Of a stretch of DNA of 10,584 nucleotides, positions 1-5,998 are shown in pieces (positions within the stretch are counted from its first letter, which is position 1; every line of letters begins with the position of its first letter). The notes beneath the pieces are model-generated. The model did not search any database and had not been told where the DNA came from. It worked only from the letters and a program-made list of their open reading frames with translations. Both the position numbers and the translations under genes were made by a program. Origin of the DNA: an uncultured Pigmentiphaga sp. (GTDB taxonomy: Bacteria; Pseudomonadota; Gammaproteobacteria; Burkholderiales; Burkholderiaceae_B); assembly GCA_937891425.1 (NCBI GenBank), contig CALAGD010000039.1, positions 1 through 10,584 on the forward strand, read 5' to 3'.

Positions 1-84
1 GCGTTCATCCTGATCGACGAAGCCACGCACCAGACGGCGGCTGCCGGGATGATCCGTCAGGCAGGCGCTTCTTCCGCCCAGTAG
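1..84 (+). CDS. cysN: Sulfate adenylyltransferase subunit 1 (CysN), C-terminal end only
   Basis: Frame 1 is open from the window edge and ends at TAG 82-84. It encodes 27 residues beginning AFILIDEATHQTAAAGMI. The pattern FILID-x-x-T-x-x-T-x-x-AGMI is the characteristic C-terminal strand of CysN, the GTPase subunit of ATP sulfurylase, which with CysD makes adenosine 5'-phosphosulfate in assimilatory sulfate reduction in the cytoplasm. Only the tail is visible, so the GTPase domain and any fused APS kinase cannot be judged; a CysNC fusion is unlikely because the ORF stops soon after this motif. The last 28 bases overlap the 3' end of the convergent minus-strand gene. No terminator is visible after the stop. 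The family call is by recall of the motif; the fragment is short. Confidence 0.72.
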   Translation, partial: AFILIDEATHQTAAAGMIRQAGASSAQ

Positions 85-929
85 CCGCTGACCAGCGCAT
101 CAGGCCGGCGCGCGGCAATGACGCGCGCTGCGTCTTCCCAGGCGTCCATGCGCACGCGCAGGCCGGCATACACGGCGTGGCCAGCGCCAGGCTCGATGAC
201 ACCGCCGGCCAGGATGCCCTCGCCGGCCTTGATCGGCCCGTCGGCCAGGATGTCGCCACCCGCCGCCAGCCCCCAGCCCGCCTCGATGGCCTTGCCTGCC
301 TGGATGTCACCGCGCGCCTGTATTCCCCGCTCGACGACGATTTCCCCACCCGCACGCACGCTGCCGTCGCTGCGTACCCCCTCACTGCACCGGATATCAG
401 CGCCCGCGAGGATGTCCTTGCCCGCGCGCAGGTTGCCCGCGACCTGGATGTCGCCGGCGGCCTCGACCTCCCACTGGGCACGCACCTCTCCCCCACAGTG
501 AATGCCCTCATCGGCCTGCACACCCCAGCCGGTGCGCAGATTGCCGCCGACGCGAATCTCTCCGCCACTTGTAACCGTGGCGCCGCACTCGATGTCGTCT
601 CCGGCCACGACCGCCTTGCCTGCCCGCAGTCCGCCACCGACGCGGATGGAGCTGCCCGCCCGCAGCAGACCCTCCACATGTACGCTCCGCCGCACGATGA
701 CCGTACCCGCGAAGACCAGCGCATCGGTCTCGAGGCTGTCGAGCGTGAGAACGGTCCGGGTGGGCCCGAACTGATCAAGCAGCCAGCACGCGTCGTCGAC
801 GCGGCCAGCCGCCACCAGGGCATCAAGGATTTCCTGGTACTCTCCTTCGCCGCGGTGCTCGCGCAGGAACCAGCGGTAGCCGCTGGCACACGGGTTTTTC
901 GCTTTGATGAAGTTCTTTGTCAGTTGCAT
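57..929 (-). CDS. Hypothetical protein with six-residue-repeat beta-solenoid
   Basis: A 290-residue protein with three parts. Residues 1-60 form a compact N-terminal region (KNFIKAKNPCASGYRWFLRE, then a helical LDALVAAGRVDDACWLLDQFG). Residues about 65-245 are a long run of imperfect six-residue units with an aliphatic residue and a Gly two to three positions on (for example LRAGKD, ILAGAD, IQAGKA), which should fold as a left-handed or bactofilin-like beta-helix. Residues 246-290 form a short C-terminal tail. There is no signal peptide or membrane segment, so it is probably cytoplasmic. The motif is not accompanied by acyltransferase catalytic residues that I can identify, and I do not assign an enzymatic role. 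The start is ATG 929-927, with a GAGG three bases upstream, which is close spacing. Its end overlaps the cysN tail. The function is unknown; a scaffold or self-assembling polymer is only a guess from the fold. Confidence 0.8.
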   Translation of the reverse strand: MQLTKNFIKAKNPCASGYRWFLREHRGEGEYQEILDALVAAGRVDDACWLLDQFGPTRTVLTLDSLETDALVFAGTVIVRRSVHVEGLLRAGSSIRVGGGLRAGKAVVAGDDIECGATVTSGGEIRVGGNLRTGWGVQADEGIHCGGEVRAQWEVEAAGDIQVAGNLRAGKDILAGADIRCSEGVRSDGSVRAGGEIVVERGIQARGDIQAGKAIEAGWGLAAGGDILADGPIKAGEGILAGGVIEPGAGHAVYAGLRVRMDAWEDAARVIAARRPDALVSGYWAEEAPA

Positions 930-1035
930 AAGCCTCGTAAGCTGCCCGCGTCACAAGGCCCCCGATACGCGTGCACCGCAGTGCATGGGAACCGTCGTGA
1001 CGCGTGAATTCCGGCGAGACGCCCCAAATGGAAAA

Positions 1036-1063
1036 CCGGCGCGAAGGCCGAAGCCTTCGCGCC
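1036..1063 (-). terminator. Intrinsic terminator-like hairpin with UUCG loop
   Basis: Bases 1038-1048 and 1053-1063 form a perfect 11-bp GC-rich stem. Read on the minus strand the loop is TTCG closed by C-G, the exceptionally stable tetraloop, and the stem is followed by GG and then TTTT (1035-1032). This is a good minus-strand terminator shape with a short U-run. It sits upstream of, and not after, the repeat-protein gene, so it would end or attenuate a minus-strand transcript starting right of 1063. On the plus strand there is no T-run. Confidence 0.5.
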
Positions 1064-1093
1064 TGCAGCAAAACCTGAATTCACATGAACAAA

Positions 1094-1210
1094 TGGCCCG
1101 ATCGTCGCAACGAGCGGGCCACAACCTGGTATCTGGAAACAGGGATGGGCGTACATGAGGGCCCATCCACCATGGCTTGCCGCGAACGCCAACCTGAACG
1201 TCGCGGGCAA
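1094..1210. repeat. Three further consecutive stem-loops
   Basis: Three inverted repeats follow one another. The first is 1094-1100 with 1115-1121 (7 bp), continued by 1102-1105 with 1110-1113 after one mismatch; on the minus strand it is followed by TTTGTT. The second is 1143-1150 with 1161-1168, an 8-bp perfect stem with a 10-base loop. The third is 1177-1185 with 1201-1210, nine pairs with one bulged base. With the hairpin at 1038-1063 they make four structures in about 170 bp. They are DNA-level palindromes, so the strand is uncertain; the U-rich flanks favour minus. They could be an untranslated leader, a small RNA, or chance in GC-rich DNA. Confidence 0.4.
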
Positions 1211-1339
1211 AAGCCTGGATTACCGAAAATTCGTTAATTCACAGGCAGATAGCCGCCTGTTGCCGGCATCATACTGTGAACCCCCGGGTGCGTCCAGTAT
1301 GCACGCACCTCTCCCATAGAGTCTCGCGGCGCGCGGAAG

Positions 1340-1368
1340 TTCACAGTTTCTCCCGATTGGGTGATAAA
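1340..1368 (+). promoter_or_regulatory. Sigma-70-type promoter for the Bug-monooxygenase cluster
   Basis: TTCACA at 1340-1345 matches the -35 consensus at five of six positions. It is followed after exactly 17 bp by GATAAA at 1363-1368, which matches the -10 consensus at four of six. The predicted transcript start is near 1375, about 57 bases before the first ATG. Both operator-like repeats lie just downstream of the start, a placement typical of repression. Confidence 0.5.
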
Positions 1369-1383
1369 GTGGCATTCTGCCGA

Positions 1384-1413
1384 GTTAGTACACCAACACG
1401 TTAGTACACAAAC
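1384..1413 (+). promoter_or_regulatory. Tandem 14-bp operator-like sites
   Basis: GTTAGTACACCAAC (1384-1397) and GTTAGTACACAAAC (1400-1413) differ at one base and are separated by 2 bp, giving a 16-bp period. Each copy is itself an imperfect palindrome with GTT/AAC ends, and each fits TNGTNNACNA, a pattern seen for some GntR-family (FCD/VanR-like) regulators. They cover roughly +9 to +38 relative to the predicted start and end just before the ribosome binding site. I infer repressor binding with relief by a pathway intermediate. The regulator is not in the window, and MarR or IclR proteins remain possible. Confidence 0.5.
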
Positions 1414-1431
1414 AGCATCGGAGGAGACACC

Positions 1432-2427
1432 ATGATGAAGCGCCTTATCTTCGCTGCAACTGCAGTTACAGCTGCTTTGTCCATACTCGCGCCGGGGCTT
1501 GCACAGTCTGCCTATCCGGAGAAACCGGTGCGCGTGATCGTGACCTTCCCGCCCGGCGGATCCACCGATGCCGTGATGCGGGTCATCGCGCCCAAACTGG
1601 GTGAGCGTCTGGGCCAGCAGGTGATCATCGACAATCGGCCGGGGGCCGGGGGCAACATCGGCATGGCGGCGGTTGCCCAGGCCGACCCGGACGGCCATGT
1701 TACCGGCATTGGCGCGGCAGGTGCGCTGGCGGCCAACGTAAGCCTGCTCGAGTCCATGCCGTTCGATCCCATCAAGGATCTCGCGCCCATCACGCTGGTT
1801 GCACACATTCCCTTCGTGCTGGTGGCGCACCCCAGCGTTCCCGCACAAACCGCACAGGAGTTCCTCGCCGCCGCCAGGAGCCGCAAGGTGCCCTTCACAC
1901 TGGCCCACGGCGGCAACGGCACCGCAATGCATCTGTCGGGCGAATTGCTGAAACAGATGGCGGGCATCGACCTCACCAGCGTGGCGTACAAGGGCAGCGG
2001 CCCGGCCGCCATCGATGCCATTGGCGGCCAGGTCGACCTGGCGATCGTCGATCTGCCCTCCGCCCTGCAGCACATCAAGTCGGGCAAGCTGCGCGCACTC
2101 GCGGTTACCAGCGCGCGCCGGCTTGCCATGCTGCCGGATGTACCCACGCTGGACGAAGCCGGGGTGCCCGGTTACGAGTCGACCGGCTGGTTCGGCTTCG
2201 TTGCTCCCGCAGGCACGCCGGAAGACGTCATTCAACGGCTCCAGAATGAAATGACGGCAGTCCTGCGCGATCCCGAGGTAATCCAGCGCGGCGAAGCCAT
2301 GGGGGTCGAACTGGCACCCACGAGCGCGCGCGACTTCGGCGACTTCATCAAGTCGGAAACCGAGAAGTGGGCGAAAGTGATCACTACCGCGGGCATGCGT
2401 CCGCAACCCGGGGGCAAGACCAACTGA
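1432..2427 (+). CDS. Bug/TctC-family periplasmic solute-binding receptor
   Basis: A 331-residue extracytoplasmic receptor. Residues 1-27 are a Sec signal peptide (positive MMKR, a hydrophobic stretch, cleavage likely after AQSA). The mature protein opens YPEKPVRVIVTFPPGGSTD, the diagnostic Bug start, followed by VIIDNRPGAGGNIG, then a late region with LPDVPTLDEAGVPGYE and a GFVAPAGTPEDVI segment, all typical of the two-lobed tripartite tricarboxylate receptor fold. Length is normal. Start choice: ATG 1432 is preceded by GGAGGAGA; the adjacent ATG at 1435 is an alternative. It is the first gene of the plus-strand cluster, 51 bp before the monooxygenase, so it probably binds the substrate or a related organic acid. 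No TctA/TctB permease genes are nearby, as is common for orphan Bug proteins. The ligand cannot be predicted. Confidence 0.93.
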   Translation: MMKRLIFAATAVTAALSILAPGLAQSAYPEKPVRVIVTFPPGGSTDAVMRVIAPKLGERLGQQVIIDNRPGAGGNIGMAAVAQADPDGHVTGIGAAGALAANVSLLESMPFDPIKDLAPITLVAHIPFVLVAHPSVPAQTAQEFLAAARSRKVPFTLAHGGNGTAMHLSGELLKQMAGIDLTSVAYKGSGPAAIDAIGGQVDLAIVDLPSALQHIKSGKLRALAVTSARRLAMLPDVPTLDEAGVPGYESTGWFGFVAPAGTPEDVIQRLQNEMTAVLRDPEVIQRGEAMGVELAPTSARDFGDFIKSETEKWAKVITTAGMRPQPGGKTN

Positions 2428-2478
2428 CATTCCCTCAGCCACCACCAGCCGAACAAGTCGAATTCTTCTGCACGTCTC

Positions 2479-4143
2479 ATGCAATCCGAACTGAACACAG
2501 ATGTCCTTATTGTCGGGGCCGGCCCCGTCGGTCTCACCCTCGCCATGGACCTCGACTTCCGTGGCGTGAATGTCCTGATCGTAGAGACCCGCAGGTATAT
2601 GGAACCGCCCAGCGTGAAATGCAATCACGTCTCGGCGCGCACCATGGAGCAGTACCGCCGACTAGGCATCGTCCAGAAGTTGCGCAGCCTGGGCCTGCCG
2701 CCCGACTTTCCCAACGACGTGGTGTTCCGCACGTCGGTAACCGGCGTTGAATTCGCACGCATTCCGATCCCGGGGCGCGCCACGCGCTACACGGACACCG
2801 CGGGCCCGGACGGCTGGTGGCCCACCCCCGAGCCGCCGCACCGAATCAACCAGATCTACCTCGAGCCCGCCCTGCTGGAACACGCTGCCAGCCTGCCCCA
2901 CGTCACCCTGCTCAACGAGACCGAGGCGCAGCACTACGTGGAGCATCCGGACCACGTGGAGCTCGTGGTGCGCGACGTCAACACGGGCGCTCTGCGTTCG
3001 TTGCGCGCACGGTTCCTCGTGGGTTGCGACGGCGGGAAGTCGACCATACGCCGTCAGATGGGCGTCACTCTCAGCGGCCATGCGGTCGTGCAGAACGTAC
3101 AGTCCACCTATATTCGCGCGCCGAAGCTGCTTGAGCGCATCCCGGGCAAGCTTGCCTGGGGCACTTACGCAGTCAATCCGCGGCGCTGCGGCACGGTCTT
3201 CGCCATTGATGGGCGCGAGACCTGGCTGATCCACAACCATCTCAACCCCGGCGAAGACGATTTCGACTCGGTCGACCGCGACTGGTCGATCCGCACCATA
3301 CTGGGCGTGGATGACGACTTCGAGTACGAGATCATCACCAAGGAAGACTGGGTGGGCCGGCGGCTCGTGGCCGACCAGTTCCGCAAGGGCCGTGTCTTCA
3401 TCTGTGGCGATGCAGCCCATTTGTGGGTACCGTACGCCGGTTATGGCATGAACGCGGGCATTGCCGACGCCATGAACCTCTCGTGGCACCTGGCCGCCTA
3501 CCTGAACGGCTGGGCACACGAGAACATCCTCAATGCCTACCAGATGGAACGGCAGCCAATCACCGAACAGGTGTCGTACTTCGCCATGAACCACGCCCAG
3601 AAGATGATTGCTGCCCGCAAGGCGGTGCCGCACGACATTGAAGACCCTGGCCCGGAAGGCGAGGCCGTGCGTGCCCGCGTGGGCAAGGAGGCCTACGACC
3701 TCAACGTCCAGCAGTTCTGCGCAGCGGGGCTCAACTTCGGGTACTTCTACGACAACTCTCCCCTCATCGTGTACGACGGCGAACCGGCCCCGCCCTACAC
3801 GATGGGGGATTTCACGCCCTCGACTGCGCCGGGCTGCCGGGCGCCCCATTTCTGGCTGCCCGACGGCAGCTCGCTGTACGACGCCTTCGGGCCCGATTAC
3901 ACCTTGCTGCGCTTCGACCCCACGGTCGACATCAATCCGCTGCTGAATGCCGCCACCCGCAGTGGCGTACCACTGACGGTGCTCGACCTGCCATCCGCGG
4001 GTCATCCGGCCGAGTATCGCCACCGCCTGGTACTGTGCCGGGCCGACCAGCACGTGGCCTGGCGCGGAGACGAACCACCTGCCGACCCGGACGCGCTGAT
4101 GCAGCGTCTGCGGGGTGTACACGCGTACGACGATGGGCACTGA
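2479..4143 (+). CDS. Class A FAD-dependent aromatic monooxygenase (PheA/TfdB-like)
   Basis: A 554-residue flavoprotein hydroxylase expected to use NAD(P)H and O2 to hydroxylate an aromatic ring in the cytoplasm. Visible motifs in order: the Rossmann GxGxxG (G13, G15, G18) for FAD; the DG motif CDGGKST at 183-189; and the GD motif with G310-D311 in GDAAHLWVPYAGYGMNAGI, which contacts the FAD ribityl and phosphate. Residues about 440-550 match the C-terminal thioredoxin-like domain of phenol hydroxylase and dichlorophenol hydroxylase type enzymes. Length fits that group. The start at ATG 2479 places GxGxxG at the usual distance, but no clear Shine-Dalgarno precedes it, so it may be translated by coupling to the upstream gene 51 bp away. 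MhpA-like or other phenolic substrates are possible; I do not name one. Confidence 0.9.
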   Translation: MQSELNTDVLIVGAGPVGLTLAMDLDFRGVNVLIVETRRYMEPPSVKCNHVSARTMEQYRRLGIVQKLRSLGLPPDFPNDVVFRTSVTGVEFARIPIPGRATRYTDTAGPDGWWPTPEPPHRINQIYLEPALLEHAASLPHVTLLNETEAQHYVEHPDHVELVVRDVNTGALRSLRARFLVGCDGGKSTIRRQMGVTLSGHAVVQNVQSTYIRAPKLLERIPGKLAWGTYAVNPRRCGTVFAIDGRETWLIHNHLNPGEDDFDSVDRDWSIRTILGVDDDFEYEIITKEDWVGRRLVADQFRKGRVFICGDAAHLWVPYAGYGMNAGIADAMNLSWHLAAYLNGWAHENILNAYQMERQPITEQVSYFAMNHAQKMIAARKAVPHDIEDPGPEGEAVRARVGKEAYDLNVQQFCAAGLNFGYFYDNSPLIVYDGEPAPPYTMGDFTPSTAPGCRAPHFWLPDGSSLYDAFGPDYTLLRFDPTVDINPLLNAATRSGVPLTVLDLPSAGHPAEYRHRLVLCRADQHVAWRGDEPPADPDALMQRLRGVHAYDDGH

Positions 4144-4260
4144 TGAAACCCGCGCACCGCATCACAGAGCACCGGGCACGGTGAGTCACCCGGCAAAGCC
4201 CCGCCTGCATGCCGCGTCTGCCCGCATTTCCGTTCAACTTCTTTTGTTTGCTGACTGACC

Positions 4261-5988
4261 ATGACTACGTCCTCACGCCATACAGCGTCGCATTACTTCC
4301 TGGAGGGGCTCAACGAACTGGGCATTGAATACCTTTTCGGCAACCTGGGTACCGACCACGCCCCCTTGATCGAGGAAATGGCCCGCTGGCGGCGCGAGGG
4401 TCTGAAGCACCCCAAGGTCATCCTCTGCCCGCACGAGAATACGGCCATGCACATGGCCGCAGGCTATGCCATTGCCACCGGTCGTGGTCAGGCCGTCATG
4501 GTGCACGTGGATGCCGGTACCGCCAACGCGGCCATGGGCATGCACAACCTGTTCCGCGCGCGCATTCCGGTCCTGCTGATGGCCGGCCGCGCACCGTTCA
4601 GCACCTATGGCGAACTTCCAGGCGGACGCGATACGTACGTACATTTCGTGCAGGAACCGTATGACCAGGCGAGCGTGGTGCGCCCGTACGTGAAGTGGGA
4701 GTACACGCTTCAGTCACCGGCAATCACCAAAGAAGTGCTGGGCCGTGCCTACACCCTCATGCACAGCGACCCGATGGGTCCCACGTATCTCATGCTGCCG
4801 CGCGAAACGCTGGCTGACACCTTCGAAGCCGGCAAGGTGCGCCCCATTTCGCTGCAGCGCAATCCCCCGTCCAAGCGTGGCGGCGCCGACCCGCAATCGA
4901 TCCGCAAGATCGCCGAGAAGCTGATTGCAGCCGAGAACCCCTTGCTGATTACCGCATACGCCGGCCGCAACCCCAAGACGCCCGCCGTGCTCGACGAGCT
5001 GGCGCGCCTGGCCGGTATCCGGGTGTGCGAATTCAGCACCATTTATCTGAACATTCCGCGCGAATCACCCTGCTTCGCGGGCTACCAACCGGCGCCGTTC
5101 GTGGCCACGGCCGACGTTGGCCTGATGGTAGATGTCGACGTGCCCTGGATTCCCAAGACCACGCAGGAGAACCCCGACACCTGGTGGGCACAGCTCGACC
5201 TGGATACCGTGAAGCGCGACATGCCGATGTGGAGCTTCCCAACGCACATGCGCATCGAAGGCGACAGCCATGTGCTGCTGAGCCAGCTACTGGACGCCGT
5301 GAAGGAACTGGGCACCCCCGAGTTCTTCGAGCGCGCGCGCCAGCGCGTGGCCCGCATGGCCGAGGAACACGCCCGGCGCGTAGCCCAGGAGCGTGCCCTG
5401 GCCGAGGACCCTGGCACCGTAGGCGCGATCAACCCGCATTACCTCTGCGCGACCCTCGGCCGCGCCCTGCAGCCGGACGATATCGTCGTCAACGAGGCCA
5501 TCCGCCATCTGCCCACGGTCTTCACGCAGGTGCCGCGCAGCAAGGGCGGCACGCTGATCGGCCTGCCTGGCGGAGGGCTGGGGTTCTCCGGCGGCGTATC
5601 GCTGGGCATCAAGCTTGCCCGCCCCGACACCACTGTGGTCCAGATCATTGGCGACGGCACCTTCTACTTCTCCAACCCTAGTTCGCTGTATGCGGTCTCG
5701 CGCCAGTACGGCGTACCGATATTCACGGTGATCCTCGACAACTCGGGCTGGGCGGCGGTGAAGGAGGCAACTCTGCGCATGTACCCCGATGGCGAGGCGC
5801 GCCAGCAGGATGAATACGCCTCGGTACTGGCTCCCGACATGAAGTTCGCCCAGCTTGCGGAATCGGCGGGCGCATACGGCGAGTATCTCGACGATCCGGC
5901 CCAGGCCGAAGGTGCCATCGCGCGTTGCCTCGCCGCGGTACGCGGCGGCCAGTCGGCCGTGCTTCATGTACGTATCAGCAAACACTAG
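4261..5988 (+). CDS. ThDP-dependent decarboxylase resembling benzoylformate decarboxylase
   Basis: A 575-residue thiamine-diphosphate enzyme of the acetolactate synthase/decarboxylase superfamily. The N-terminal domain has FGNLGTDH (26-33), the ThDP-activating Glu59 in CPHENT, and H82 in VHVDAGTANA, which lines up with catalytic His70 in the benzoylformate decarboxylase motif LHSAAGTGNA. The C-terminal domain has GGLGF (438-442) and the ThDP/Mg site GDG (464-466) to N494 with 27 residues between. The region NIPRESPCFAGYQP aligns with the stretch carrying His281 in benzoylformate decarboxylase, but the His is absent here. It starts 117 bp after the monooxygenase; TGA at 4252-4254 limits any upstream start, and no clear Shine-Dalgarno is seen. 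The downstream aldehyde dehydrogenase suggests it releases an aldehyde from a 2-oxo acid. A carboligase or other lyase is an alternative. Confidence 0.88.
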   Translation: MTTSSRHTASHYFLEGLNELGIEYLFGNLGTDHAPLIEEMARWRREGLKHPKVILCPHENTAMHMAAGYAIATGRGQAVMVHVDAGTANAAMGMHNLFRARIPVLLMAGRAPFSTYGELPGGRDTYVHFVQEPYDQASVVRPYVKWEYTLQSPAITKEVLGRAYTLMHSDPMGPTYLMLPRETLADTFEAGKVRPISLQRNPPSKRGGADPQSIRKIAEKLIAAENPLLITAYAGRNPKTPAVLDELARLAGIRVCEFSTIYLNIPRESPCFAGYQPAPFVATADVGLMVDVDVPWIPKTTQENPDTWWAQLDLDTVKRDMPMWSFPTHMRIEGDSHVLLSQLLDAVKELGTPEFFERARQRVARMAEEHARRVAQERALAEDPGTVGAINPHYLCATLGRALQPDDIVVNEAIRHLPTVFTQVPRSKGGTLIGLPGGGLGFSGGVSLGIKLARPDTTVVQIIGDGTFYFSNPSSLYAVSRQYGVPIFTVILDNSGWAAVKEATLRMYPDGEARQQDEYASVLAPDMKFAQLAESAGAYGEYLDDPAQAEGAIARCLAAVRGGQSAVLHVRISKH

Positions 5989-5998
5989 GAGGTGTGCC

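Larger units (their letters stand above)
930..1431. other. Divergent intergenic region, about 0.5 kb, no credible gene
   Basis: This gap lies between the divergently transcribed repeat protein and the first Bug receptor. The reading frames inside it show no recognisable family, no good ribosome binding sites and no codon bias like the neighbours, so I call no protein here. It contains a series of stem-loops at 1038-1210, an 8-bp inverted repeat at 947-954 with 997-1004 enclosing a small TGCAC/GTGCA hairpin (972-985), and the promoter and operator of the Bug operon near its right end. The stretch 1211-1339 has no structure that I can support. Confidence 0.6.

Noticed and set aside
1233..1242. 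GTTAATTCAC as a third operator copy
   Set aside because: Matches 8 of 10 bases but is about 150 bp upstream, lacks the rest of the 14-bp site and lies outside the promoter.
1234..2628. Long minus-strand open frame of 464 codons opposite the Bug receptor
   Set aside because: It is a GC-driven antisense frame of a clear receptor gene; it shows no family features and runs across the promoter and the intergenic region.
2662..4140. Long minus-strand open frame of 492 codons opposite the monooxygenase
   Set aside because: The plus strand carries all flavoprotein motifs; the antisense translation is His/Val/Gly-rich with no recognisable domain.
4180..4190. Odd-centred palindrome GGTGAGTCACC between monooxygenase and decarboxylase genes
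   Set aside because: Single short copy with no T-run, promoter or second site nearby; likely chance in GC-rich DNA.
5855..5998. Upstream in-frame extension of the aldehyde dehydrogenase starting at ATG 5855
   Set aside because: It lies wholly inside the decarboxylase gene, reads as Arg/Ser-rich out-of-frame sequence, and the ATG at 5999 has a strong Shine-Dalgarno.
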